A stretch of 64,000 nt of DNA from Endotrypanum monterogeii. Lineage: Eukaryota > Euglenozoa > Kinetoplastea > Trypanosomatida > Trypanosomatidae. Location: NCBI GenBank assembly GCA_000333855.2, contig CM007339.1:261741-325740 (forward strand), read 5' to 3'. Both the position numbers and the translations under genes were made by a program. Shown here piece after piece: positions 21,343 to 30,807 of this stretch. A model generated the notes under the pieces. The model saw only the letters and a program-made list of their open reading frames with translations. It did no database searches and was not told where the DNA came from. Each line of letters starts with the position of its first letter. Position 1 is the first letter of the stretch.

Positions 21343-22656
21343 ATGTCCGCCCCCAACCATGATGTCAACAAGGTGCAGATCGGTTACCACCGGGCAGAGA
21401 ACACGGAAACCGTGAGCTCGCCACACACGTATGCTTACAGTAGCGGCAAGAGCGTGCCATCCACGACCAAGCCCGATAAGCCTACCGTGTCGAACATCCG
21501 CATTGTGTCGGCCGTCGCCGGACTTCCTTTGCCATCCCTTCCCGCCAAACAATTGGTGAAACAGGAAAAAAACGAAGAATCCGACGTGACACCAAAGGTC
21601 GGTGGGGCCTCGTCCTCGTCGCTGCTGTCCTCCGAAGCACACGGCGAGCCTCGAGCCACCGTCGATGGGTTCCCTTGGTCAACGCGGCGGGTGGAGCGGA
21701 TGTCGTTTGAGATGCAGAACGTGAGTCCGCCCATTGCAAACATGTTTCGTCGTGTGTTGACGACAGAGGTGCCGACGCTCGCGTTCGACCGTGTTTTGAT
21801 CGAGGAAAACGATAGCCCAGTGCTCGATGAAATTCTGTCGCACCGCCTCGGCCTCGTCCCGGTTGCAGGTCCGGTAGCGAAGATGCAATACATCACGGAA
21901 AGCAATCAAGCAAGTTTTGCCAACCTTGATCCGAAGCGTGTTTTGCTCTTCGAACTCGACGCCACGGGCGCCAAGGATGCGCCTGTGACGCCTGTTTACA
22001 GTCGGCAGCTTCAGTGGGTACCACTGCCGGGGCAGCAGAAGCGTGGGACCACGCCTGGCGGGGCCGAGGAGGAACCTGGCGCCGCAGGGGCTGCAAGCTT
22101 CGGCGCAGAGGAAGATGATGACGCCGTATTTCTCGTGCACCCCGATATTCTTCTCGCTAAGTTGGGCCCTGGTCAGCGTATCAAGCTCAAAGCGATTGCC
22201 GTGAAAGGTCTAGGCGCGGTGCACACCAAGTGGAGTCCGGTGTCGGCGTGCTACTATGAAATGAAGACTTCAGTGGAGCTGTGCGAGCAGCTCACCGGCG
22301 CAGCGGCTGAAGAGCTTGTGAACTGCTGTCCCATGGGCGTCTTCGGCTACGAGGGTGGCGAGAAGGGAGCTGCAGCGATTGTTGTGGCACCGGAGAAGTG
22401 TACCCTGTGCCGTGAGTGCTTGCGCCACGAGGACACGGCTGCGGCGGTCGCCGCTCAGAGGGGTGACCGGGTCCGCGTGCAGAAGGATAAAACACACGTC
22501 ATTTTTCACATTGAAAGCGTGGGTCAGCTGCACCCAGCCCAAATCTTGCGTGTCGGACTCCGTCTTTTCGCTGAGCGTTGCCGAACACTCGCGGAGGTCG
22601 TGCAGTCAACCGAGGTGAACGTGGTAGACACGACCGCAAAATCTCTGGAACACTGA
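21343..22656 (+). CDS. RPAC1: RNA polymerase I and III shared subunit RPAC1 (RPC40/AC40)
   Basis: The 437-residue protein is an alpha-like RNA polymerase subunit. A divergent N-terminal extension of roughly 110 residues precedes the dimerisation core. This core contains FEMQNVSPPIANMFRRVL, VPTLAFDRVLIEEN and DEILSHRLGLVPV, the hallmark order of AC40/Rpb3/RpoD-type subunits. The protein pairs with AC19 to nucleate assembly of polymerases I and III in the nucleus. A cysteine cluster in the middle domain, CCP at 328-330 and CTLCREC at 353-359, matches the ferredoxin-like [4Fe-4S] site of archaeal RpoD, which is lost in yeast and mammals. An Ala/Gly/Glu-rich insertion lies around 235-265. I take the ATG at 21343; frames opening further upstream use GTG and cross a probable splice site. 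Confidence 0.93.
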   Translation: MSAPNHDVNKVQIGYHRAENTETVSSPHTYAYSSGKSVPSTTKPDKPTVSNIRIVSAVAGLPLPSLPAKQLVKQEKNEESDVTPKVGGASSSSLLSSEAHGEPRATVDGFPWSTRRVERMSFEMQNVSPPIANMFRRVLTTEVPTLAFDRVLIEENDSPVLDEILSHRLGLVPVAGPVAKMQYITESNQASFANLDPKRVLLFELDATGAKDAPVTPVYSRQLQWVPLPGQQKRGTTPGGAEEEPGAAGAASFGAEEDDDAVFLVHPDILLAKLGPGQRIKLKAIAVKGLGAVHTKWSPVSACYYEMKTSVELCEQLTGAAAEELVNCCPMGVFGYEGGEKGAAAIVVAPEKCTLCRECLRHEDTAAAVAAQRGDRVRVQKDKTHVIFHIESVGQLHPAQILRVGLRLFAERCRTLAEVVQSTEVNVVDTTAKSLEH

Positions 22657-23089
22657 GGTCGAGAAGGAAGGAAACCTTGGTGGACATCTCAAGAGCGACA
22701 AGGCGGATGCAGAGGAAAGGAAAGAGAGGCAAACAGAGAAGGAAAGATAGGGGGAGTGCGATGAGACGAAACATGCAGCAGCCCAACGTGTAGGCTGTGT
22801 TTTTCAGTGCTCTCCCCATCAGCCACCCCCGTATCGCTGGTCTTTCCGCGCTGGGACATTATTTTTTTTTTTTTGGTGTTGTTGTTGTTCTCGTGGATTC
22901 CCTTCTCCCCATTTCCTCGCCTCCCTCCCTTCTCTGTGTCCCTCTTATAAATCTTAATTGTCTTGTGTGTGCGTGTGTGTGTGTGTGTGTGTTTTTTCCG
23001 TCGCGCTTTCTTTTTCTCGCTATAGTTCTTTGTCGGATAAAGGAAACATTAGGAGACGAGAAAGCGACAGGGATGTGCGTCTGCGCGCG

Positions 23090-23128
<39 letters not shown>

Positions 23129-23919
23129 TGGTCGATCAGGTGTTTTGTTCCACCACGGCCATAACCCCTTTTATCCTCCTCCATACACACAAGACACGCA
23201 CAATTCCTTCCTCATTCGCTGCCATCTTTACCCCTCCCTCCCTCCCTCTCTCTTCCCACCCAACGATCTTTTCTGTATAAACGAGAAGGGGAAGACGTCA
23301 CCGTTGTGTAACGTCTATACATAAATATATTTGCGCACCCCTTACAAGCACGCCCACCCACGTACAGAAAAGGCAACACCCGAAGAGAGGAGAGGATAAA
23401 GACGAAAAGAAAAAAAAAAATCGTAAGTCGGCACTCGTTGCGGGCCTGTCTCTGTGTACCGCATCGACGGCAAAAAAAAAAAAAAGATTCATGAACTCTC
23501 GTACCCCTACTTAACAGATCCTGTTTTTTTTTTTCCTTTTGCGGTAGAAAGGAGAAGGGTGCGAGATGACGGGTGCTGTACATTGCTCCGTGTACATTTG
23601 ATGCCGTTGTTGCGCATTTCGTTATCAGAAGCTGCACGGTCGGAAGTATGCAACGAAAGTTAACTCAAGGACGGTGGAGGGGCGCCGCTGTGCCGTTAAC
23701 TGAACCCCTCCCACACATACAGGGCGGTTCATCCAGCGTCAGAAAGAAAAACGCCATGTGTTTGGAAGGCACCGCTGATCTTGGTCTCGTTCTCCTCACG
23801 TACCTGTTCTTTCCATCTCCTCATCTTTTTTTTTTTTTTCGACTACCGCTGAACATCCATACACGCACGCAAACACACACTGGCCACCTCTCCAGACACA
23901 GAAAACTCATTAGTCAACA
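22657..23919. other. Intergenic region
   Basis: No supported gene. It contains (GT)n at about 22967-22992 and 23093-23128, several poly-A and poly-T runs, and C/T-rich stretches. A T-run at 23826-23839 is followed after 54 bases by CCAG at 23892-23895, which is the likely spliced-leader acceptor for UTP11 and leaves a 5' UTR of only about 24 bases. Confidence 0.65.
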
Positions 23920-25005
23920 ATGACCAAAGGAAAAGGCCGCAATCCTGGTGCCAGCGGGCTCGACAAGCACCTCAAGCGGAAGACGCATCTGGAGAGGTCG
24001 CAGCCTAAGTCACGGCAACATCTCGGCCAACTCGAGAAACACAAGGATCACGTTCTCCGCGCAAAGAAGCGCAAAGTCAAGGTAAACCGTCTGCAGGCCA
24101 TCAAGCGTGCTGCTGCACAGCGCAACCCCGATGAATTTAATATCGGCATGACCAAGGCAGTGATGGACGTGGCAAGTGGTCGTATGAAGCAGCGGCGGGC
24201 TCGACTGGTAGAGTCGGATAGGAAAAAAGACATGCAAAAAACGATCGAGCACAACCAACGGAACGTGCAGTATCTCGAATTTAAAGCTCAGGCTGATCAG
24301 CAGAGAGCCACTGAGCTTCTCAACGAGGAGGCGGCAGTGGCGCTCACATCCTCCTCCCCGCAAAACAAACACATCATTTTTGTCAACACCGCCGACGAAT
24401 TCCGTAGCTTCAATCCGCTCAAGCACTTCGACGCCACTCCTGAAATGATGCGGCAGCATCCGGCTGTGCGTGGTCGCATCAGCGTCCTGGAGAAGACGGT
24501 CATGCCCGAGGAAATTCTCATGAGCGGTGGGCACCAGGTCAAGTCCGCCGCGCAGAAGCGCAAGGAGCGCCGCGTCGTACAAGAGAAGATGCGGAGATCT
24601 GGTGCTGATGCCACCGCTGAGACGCGCACCTCTTTTGTTGAGCGGCTGCGAGCCAAGAAGGAGCTGAAGCAGTACCAATTCACCGATCTGATTGAAGAGG
24701 TAAGGCGCGAGGGAGAAGCGACCACCTCCTCGTCGAAAAATGGTCTGGGAAAGGACGGCGTCCATGAGGATGAGGCCGCGCAAGATGAGGTGACACGACT
24801 GCTGGAGTGGCGTCGAGAGCAGGAGCGCCAGACAGCCATTGCCACGGCGCGGCACGTGCGCGAGGTGGGGCAGCGCATGCAGCGCAGCAAAAGTCTCACC
24901 GCGTTGGCCAAAAGCATACGCAGGCAGTCCCAAGGCATCAAGCGTCAGATGGAACAGAGACGTGAGAGTCGCTTTAAATCGGGCTTGGTGCGGCGCTCTC
25001 GTTGA
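23920..25005 (+). CDS. UTP11: UTP11-like SSU processome protein
   Basis: The 361-residue, very basic and helical protein begins with a Lys/Arg-rich segment. It then shows the UTP11 signature QHLGQLEKHKDHVLRAK (about 28-44), followed by RLQAIKRAAAQRNPDEFNIGM. In eukaryotes UTP11 is a U3 snoRNP/SSU processome component acting in the nucleolus during 18S rRNA maturation. The central part has HIIFVNTADEFRSFNP, the region linked to the conserved Utp11 body, and the C-terminus is a long charged helix. It is longer than the roughly 250-residue yeast protein, mainly by C-terminal extension. The large antisense open frame (24010-25011) is a shadow of the codon bias. Its 3' UTR begins with one arm of the inverted repeat described separately. 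Confidence 0.93.
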   Translation: MTKGKGRNPGASGLDKHLKRKTHLERSQPKSRQHLGQLEKHKDHVLRAKKRKVKVNRLQAIKRAAAQRNPDEFNIGMTKAVMDVASGRMKQRRARLVESDRKKDMQKTIEHNQRNVQYLEFKAQADQQRATELLNEEAAVALTSSSPQNKHIIFVNTADEFRSFNPLKHFDATPEMMRQHPAVRGRISVLEKTVMPEEILMSGGHQVKSAAQKRKERRVVQEKMRRSGADATAETRTSFVERLRAKKELKQYQFTDLIEEVRREGEATTSSSKNGLGKDGVHEDEAAQDEVTRLLEWRREQERQTAIATARHVREVGQRMQRSKSLTALAKSIRRQSQGIKRQMEQRRESRFKSGLVRRSR

Positions 25006-25029
25006 GCTCACAAACTTCGACAGACATCT

Positions 25030-25506
25030 TTAGGTCTCTGTGTGTGTGTGAGTGATTGTGAGCCGAGTTGGTCGTGCACCACTACGCTCGGCCCTTCATG
25101 CCCTCCTCTCTCTCTCCCCCACCCCCTCCACCACCACCACCAACGGCTCCATCGCGTCTGCCCGTGCAGCACTGAGCACGCGCTGCTTCACGTTCGCTAA
25201 GCTACCAGGAACAGAACCCCGGTGTCTAGGAGACTCGCCACCCTCCAAGCTGGTACCACATTTCGATTCGCAGTCCCTCCCATTATGCCGGTCCCCGAGT
25301 AACAGCGGAGGTGTGTTGGTGATCCGTCCGCGACGCTCACGCCATATAGGTCCCGCGCCTGGAGAAGAGGAACATGTATGTCTGTGTCCTTTCCCCCTAC
25401 ATCAGGGGGGGGTACGTGGAGTCGGTGACCACCTCAGGTTGTTGGGCAGTGGCGAGGGCGTGTGAAAGAACGAGGAGGAGGAGGGAGGAGCGGGGGGATC
25501 TGAAGA
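25030..25506 (+). repeat. Left arm of a long inverted repeat (RAG/SIDER-like)
   Basis: About 470 bases immediately downstream of UTP11 are nearly identical to the reverse complement of 32662-33123. I aligned long stretches by eye, for example CACCACTACGCTCGG at about 25077 and GGTGATCCGTCCGCGACGCT at about 25318, with only scattered substitutions and small indels. Indels shift the reading frame between copies, so the repeat is not under coding constraint. Its size and intergenic position recall short degenerate retroposons (SIDER) or repeated sequences that mediate gene amplification in Leishmania. I do not recognise a diagnostic retroposon signature, so the class is open. Confidence 0.8.
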
Positions 25507-26316
25507 CATTATTTTGTGGGACATTTTTTGCATGGTGGCTAGTGGGGGCAGAAGGTGACGCGGGTGCTCGGCCGCGCTTTTTTTTACCCTACGACTGCAG
25601 GGTGAGCGGGGTGTAGAGATGAACAACACACACGCATACGCATATACCAAAAAAAAAAAATTCGCTTTATAGTGCGTCGCAACGTCTAAGGGAGAGGGTG
25701 GAACAGAACAAAGGGGGAATAGCATGGAAGGAATGATGCGCTGGTTTTGCGGCACTGCACTGCACTAGCGGACACCTCCCCCAACTAAGCAGAGACTTTT
25801 TATTTTTTGTAAAGAATAAAGCGAACAGCAACAACACCATTCGGAATGAAAACGAGATAAAGTAGGAGTAGCCCATGTGCTGGTTCTCTGTAGTCTAGGT
25901 CTGCCACATCTCGAACAGGTTGTCTTCAACTCGGCGCAGTCGGAGCCGACAGCCTTGCCGCCGTGAGCTATGATGGGAAACCCAGGCAGGAACATGGGGC
26001 TCTGTGCAAGTCGTTCAGGGCCGCACAAATTTACCACCTGCGCATTGTGTGCACTCTGCATAACTGTTGCTTTTGTGCCACTCATCTCTTCATGCACCCA
26101 CCAACTTCATTCTGGACTAATATTGTTTGCGCGCCACGGATGTGGACAACCATCTCGACGACCGCTTATTGGGTGGAGCGAGGGTCTTCATCAGTACCTG
26201 CGGCCCCGTTTCTCGTACGCCCCCTGCCCCTCCTACCTAGGTGTATTGCAGGTATAGCGGCAATGAAAGGAAACATTTTCGATTTATTGTAAACCCCCCA
26301 GGAATAATATATCTGT

Positions 26317-26319
<3 letters not shown>

Positions 26320-26360
<41 letters not shown>

Positions 26361-26658
26361 NNNNNNNNNNNNNNNNNNNNNNNNNNNNNNNNNNNNNNNN
26401 NNNNNNNNNNNNNNNNNNNNNNNNNNNNNNNNNNNNNNNNNNNNNNNNNNNNNNNNNNNNNNNNNNNNNNNNNNNNNNNNNNNNNNNNNNNNNNNNNNNN
26501 NNNNNNNNNNNNNNNNNNNNNNNNNNNNNNNNNNNNNNNNNNNNNNNNNNNNNNNNNNNNNNNNNNNNNNNNNNNNNNNNNNNNNNNNNNNNNNNNNNNN
26601 NNNNNNNNNNNNNNNNNNNNNNNNNNNNNNNNNNNNNNNNNNNNNNNNNNNNNNNNNN

Positions 26659-26696
<38 letters not shown>
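26320..26696. repeat. (TA)n microsatellite containing a 298-bp assembly gap
   Basis: About 40 bases of (AT)n run into N at 26361-26658, and (TA)n resumes for 38 bases on the other side. The unresolved stretch is therefore most simply an expanded TA microsatellite that short reads could not span. The given length of N is an estimate from the assembler. Confidence 0.9.
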
Positions 26697-26699
<3 letters not shown>

Positions 26700-27327
26700 G
26701 TTCTTACATGTACTCAAAAGTGTAGATGAGGGAAAAAAAAAAAGGTCTGACCAGATTACATTTCTGGACAAAAAAGGATCTCGCCCCCCCTCCCCCCCCC
26801 CCACCACACACAGCAGGGAATTAGCGATATCGAGCCGCCACATTTGCCCGTGTGATATCCTTTTTTTTCTTTCCCCAATCGTAGGAGGAAGAGGGTGGAA
26901 ACTGCACACATTGACAGGAAAGTCGAAAGTAGGTCTGTGCGCCGCCGCCCCCCCCCCTAGTCTTTCCAGTGATTGAGCTCCTTTGGAGGTAAAAGAAACA
27001 GTTTTTCTTTCCCCCATTCCCCGACTCTAGCCGAGGCAGTGAAGAAGAAGGGGGGAGACGCCGAGAACAAAGAATCCGACAGGTAAAAAAGCAGTGCGAG
27101 TGCAAACACTGGTGAGATGTATCTTCACGTGGCCCGAAGCTCGCTGTCAGGCAGGATACAGTCACTTTCCTGTCTTCCATATGTTTGCAACGCGCGCATC
27201 TTTTTTTTTTTTCTTCATGTATCTCCTCTTCCGCTCTTTCCTCTCGTCTTTTTTTTTTTCTGAGTCGAGGTTTCGTAGTTTAGACTATCTCACATCGCCT
27301 CTCGGCCATTTCCCTCCTTCCCCTTAC

Positions 27328-27358
<31 letters not shown>

Positions 27359-27414
27359 TTATTTATGTATATATCTGTGGGCGAATCGGAGAATTGAAGC
27401 GCGTGGGGTACATC

Positions 27415-30400
27415 ATGAAAGGAGCTATATCCGCCCGCTCGCGCCCGGTGAGCGCGCGAACCCAATCGGTTTCTGAACGTCACCCCAGCCGCCGCAACAG
27501 CACGATATCCTTTACATCTATCTCTTCGTCGCCGTCTGCGCGCACCGCATCTGCCCGTGATCGCTCCTCCGCCGTGTCCAGTGCCCGTCGACCTCGTAAT
27601 GGCTTTGGCACCCACGGCGTGCTCGAAAATACTCTATCGGCAACAGTCTCACATACCAATGCAATGAAAGTGTATGTCCGTGTGCGCCCCTTCAGCGAGC
27701 GCGAAATCGCGCAGAAGATGGGGACGCATAGCACCGTGCGCATCGATCCACAGAATCCTACTCAGGTGACAATCCTGGACCCATCGCGTGGATTTCGGCC
27801 CCTAACCACACACCCGTTCGCACAATGTTTTTGGTCCGTATTTGAGACAGACGAGAAGGCGCTGATGCAGAAGGTCGACTCATACCTAACAGGCGGTATG
27901 AACTCCGCACGCCGCTCTCGTCTCCAAACCCACATGACCGGTCAGACAGTGCCGAGCTCCGTTCGCCGCTCCACCCGCGCTAAACCTGACGCTGATTCAG
28001 ACCCGGGGAGCTCCACGGCATACGACGGCGCTGGCTCGGCGCCGGTCATGGTGGACGCCAATGTGAGCCACCCGCCGTATGCGGGACAAGAGCAGGTGTA
28101 CACGCACGTCGGCAAGCCGATTGTGAGCAACACGCTCGACGGGTACAACGGGTGTGTGTTTGCGTACGGGCAGACCGGCAGCGGCAAGACCTTCACGATG
28201 ATGGGCTACGCGCCGAGCAGGAGCGAGATTCAGGCCCGCAAAGGGTCCTTTGCCGGCGCGGTGAATGACGGCGTAGGTACGCCTGCCGAAGGGTCCGACG
28301 AGCTGTTCGAGAGTGACGACGGCGACGACGTGGTGGACAAGAGAGGGCTGGACCCGAATGAGCTGCAGGGCATCATCCCGCGCGCGTGCGCGGACCTGTT
28401 CGAGGGTCTCCGCGCAAAGCGCGCCAAGGACTCCGACTTCACGTACCGCGTGGAGTTGTCCTACTACGAGATATACAACGAGAAAGTGTTTGACCTGATC
28501 CGGCCGCAGCGCAACACGGACCTGAAGATCCGCAACACGCCGAGTTCCGGTCCGTTTATCGAAGGCCTGACATGGAAAATGGTGTCCAAGGAGGAGGACG
28601 TCGCCAGCGTGATTCGCAAGGGCATGCAGGAGCGCCACACGGCCGCGACGAAGTTCAACGACCGCAGCAGCCGGAGCCACGCCATCCTGACCTTCAACAT
28701 TGTGCAGCTGTCGATGGACGACTCCGACAACGCGTTCCAGATGCGCAGCAAGCTGAACCTCGTGGACCTTGCGGGGTCTGAGCGCACCGGGGCTGCTGGA
28801 GCCGAGGGCGACGAGTTCCACGACGGCGTGAAGATCAACCAGTCCCTGACAGTGCTGGGGCGCGTCATCGACCGTCTTGCAGACCTCTCGCAGAGCAAGG
28901 GAGGGGGTGTCCTCAACGTCCCCTATCGCGACTCCAACCTGACGTGGGTGCTGAGCGACTCGATTGGTGGCAATAGCCAGACCTCCATGATTGCCACCAT
29001 ATCGCCCCACGCACTCAACTACGAAGAAATGCGGCAAACCATCGTCTATGCCTCTCGTGCTCAGCAGGTGTTGAACAATGCCCGCCGCAACGTTGATCCG
29101 ATGGTTTCGCAGTTGCGGGAACTGCGGGCACAGATTGCGGACCTGCAGCTGCGGCTGAAGGAGGCGGGCGGCAGCAACTACACGAACGAGTACGTGCGTG
29201 GATTAGAAAAACGTATCAAGGAGCTAGAGTGGCAAAATAGCGATCAGGCGCGCGTGATTAGTCAGCTACGCGCAGAGCTGGAGAGTGCCGGCATCGCTGA
29301 TCCGACATGGATCGGGAAACCCTCCCTGACGATTGGTGTTGGTGATGCAGAGACGAGTGGCGAGACGGCTGGAGGCGGGCACGGTCGTGGCAGCCTAAAC
29401 GCGGTGACCTACCGCCGCACCAACGAGCAGCTGCAATCGGAGTTGACGGCAGCGAACAAGGAGATTGTGCGATTGCAGACGACTATGCTAGAGATGCAGA
29501 AGGCGATGGCAAGGGGCAATGCTACTCTGAATGCCGAAAATACTATCGCGAATTTGCAAGCCAAGTATGACATGCTTCGTAGTGTCTTTCGCGAGCTAGA
29601 AGGGCACCTCAACCACTACAACACCTACTATTGGCGTTGGACAACAGACTACATCTTCGGCACCTTCGAGGACAAGATAAATTTGCTCATGCGGCAGTGC
29701 CAAAGCCTCATGATGGACAAGGACGCCTATGTAATGGACGCGCTGAACCGGGGTGAGAGTGAGCAACTGCGCCAGACGGCCAAGGTTCAGCGACAACATC
29801 AAGCCGAAGTCGCTGTCCTCACTGCGCAGTACCGGGAGTCGATGGAAAAGATACAGAAGGAGTATGCCGCAAAAGACATGGAACGTAGTAAGCGACAGAA
29901 GGACGTGTCCAATAGCTCCGAGGCGCGCATGCAACTCCTCCAAGAATCCTTCAAGCAAGAGAAGCGCCGGTGGACGCAGGAGCTCGATAGCCTGAAGCTC
30001 TCCTATGAAGAAAAGCTCAAGGCAATGCGCGCCGAGTACCAGAGCGACCTGAAGCACCTACGAGAGTCTCTCGCATCGACGCCCTCAGATCGCCAGCGTG
30101 CAGGCCTCTCGGTTCGGGATCTGCAGGAGGTGCATGAGGCGGAAATCAAGAACATGGAGACGAATATGGAGCGAGAGCGCTCGCGCCGTGAGGCGGAGCT
30201 GGAGACGGTCAAGAAGCAGATGAACCAAGAACTGTCTCTCAAAGAAGGGCACATAGCCGCACGTGATGCGCAGGCTCGTAGGGCGGAAGAAGAGGCAGCG
30301 AAGTTGCGCCATGACAATCTGAAGCTACAGAGCGAGATGCGAGCCAAGGAGCGACAGCTGACGACAGAGATAAAAGATTTGCTCACGAAGCAGGAGAACA

Positions 30401-30807
30401 TGATTGCCATTGTGACCAATGTAGTGAGCAACTTCGTAGAGAACCCGATGTGTCTAGAGAAGGACATTGATACTCTGCGCGCTTTTGTCAGTGACGCGGA
30501 CTACGCGAGCTTGCGAGCCAAAGCCAAAGTATTGGTATTCCATGAATCCACCCTTCGCCGGGCGCCGGTGGCGACACGCAATTTGACATCTGTCGACGAG
30601 CAGCGCAGTCGCGAAGTGGAAGATATTCGCAGTACAATCGAAAAAATGCGTCTGACTCGCAGCAGTCAGCAGGCAAATCTCCACCAGGTTCAACAAGACA
30701 TTTACGAACAACTCTCGCGAAGCCGTGGGTTCCAGAGTGGCGCTGGAGAAAAGGATTGTTCGGATAAAGGCGACAATGACGGTGAGAGCAACACCACGAA
30801 AGCGTAA
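27415..30807 (+). CDS. Kinesin motor protein, copy A
   Basis: The 1130-residue protein has a Ser/Arg-rich basic N-terminal extension (1-80). A kinesin motor follows: MKVYVRVRPF at 84, P-loop GQTGSGKT at 252-259, switch I NDRSSRSH at 415-422, switch II DLAGSE at 451-456 and NQSLTVLGRVI. Motifs for ATP hydrolysis and microtubule binding are intact. Loop 5, between the P-loop and GIIPR (319), is enlarged to about 60 residues and acidic. The neck reads VYASRAQQVLNNARRNVDP. The rest is coiled coil (about 565-1060) and a polar C-terminus, so a dimeric plus-end-type motor with N-terminal head is likely; cargo is unknown and I do not assign a kinesin family. The start at 27415 is the first ATG after the (TA)n in the leader; the upstream in-frame extension is low-complexity. 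Large parts of the motor are identical in DNA sequence to copy B. Confidence 0.92.
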   Translation: MKGAISARSRPVSARTQSVSERHPSRRNSTISFTSISSSPSARTASARDRSSAVSSARRPRNGFGTHGVLENTLSATVSHTNAMKVYVRVRPFSEREIAQKMGTHSTVRIDPQNPTQVTILDPSRGFRPLTTHPFAQCFWSVFETDEKALMQKVDSYLTGGMNSARRSRLQTHMTGQTVPSSVRRSTRAKPDADSDPGSSTAYDGAGSAPVMVDANVSHPPYAGQEQVYTHVGKPIVSNTLDGYNGCVFAYGQTGSGKTFTMMGYAPSRSEIQARKGSFAGAVNDGVGTPAEGSDELFESDDGDDVVDKRGLDPNELQGIIPRACADLFEGLRAKRAKDSDFTYRVELSYYEIYNEKVFDLIRPQRNTDLKIRNTPSSGPFIEGLTWKMVSKEEDVASVIRKGMQERHTAATKFNDRSSRSHAILTFNIVQLSMDDSDNAFQMRSKLNLVDLAGSERTGAAGAEGDEFHDGVKINQSLTVLGRVIDRLADLSQSKGGGVLNVPYRDSNLTWVLSDSIGGNSQTSMIATISPHALNYEEMRQTIVYASRAQQVLNNARRNVDPMVSQLRELRAQIADLQLRLKEAGGSNYTNEYVRGLEKRIKELEWQNSDQARVISQLRAELESAGIADPTWIGKPSLTIGVGDAETSGETAGGGHGRGSLNAVTYRRTNEQLQSELTAANKEIVRLQTTMLEMQKAMARGNATLNAENTIANLQAKYDMLRSVFRELEGHLNHYNTYYWRWTTDYIFGTFEDKINLLMRQCQSLMMDKDAYVMDALNRGESEQLRQTAKVQRQHQAEVAVLTAQYRESMEKIQKEYAAKDMERSKRQKDVSNSSEARMQLLQESFKQEKRRWTQELDSLKLSYEEKLKAMRAEYQSDLKHLRESLASTPSDRQRAGLSVRDLQEVHEAEIKNMETNMERERSRREAELETVKKQMNQELSLKEGHIAARDAQARRAEEEAAKLRHDNLKLQSEMRAKERQLTTEIKDLLTKQENMIAIVTNVVSNFVENPMCLEKDIDTLRAFVSDADYASLRAKAKVLVFHESTLRRAPVATRNLTSVDEQRSREVEDIRSTIEKMRLTRSSQQANLHQVQQDIYEQLSRSRGFQSGAGEKDCSDKGDNDGESNTTKA
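28018..29042 (+). repeat. Conversion tract, copy A (motor core)
   Basis: These 1025 bases match the motor core of copy B (35988-37070 after removing the 58-base gap artefact) with only two differences that I can find: 28310 A versus G (Glu to Gly) and 28356 G versus A (silent). Two shorter identical blocks lie nearby: 27670-27746 (matching 35607-35683) and 29131-29198 (matching 37159-37226). The DNA between blocks is diverged although the proteins remain alignable. Confidence 0.93.

Larger units (their letters stand above)
25006..27414. other. Intergenic region with inverted-repeat arm and assembly gap
   Basis: No supported gene. It holds the left arm of a long inverted repeat (about 25030-25506) and an (AT)n microsatellite interrupted by 298 N (26320-26696). 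It also has poly-C runs near 26780-26800 and 26950, a T-rich tract at about 27230-27260 with AG at 27263-27264 (candidate acceptor for the first kinesin), and (TA)n at 27328-27352 in what would be that gene's 5' UTR. Confidence 0.6.

Noticed and set aside
24010..25011. 333-codon open frame on the minus strand opposite UTP11
   Set aside because: It mirrors the UTP11 coding region almost exactly, has no recognisable domain and runs against the uniform + strand direction; it is a codon-bias shadow.
25052..25465. 137-codon frame inside the repeat arm, with a similar frame in the other arm
   Set aside because: Small indels put the two copies in different frames at the start and end; similarity is explained by DNA identity, and the arm lies in a 3' UTR.
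27094..27414. In-frame N-terminal extension of kinesin A by 107 residues
   Set aside because: It opens with a non-ATG codon, crosses poly-T and (TA)n tracts and a likely splice acceptor, and encodes Phe/Ile/Tyr low complexity.
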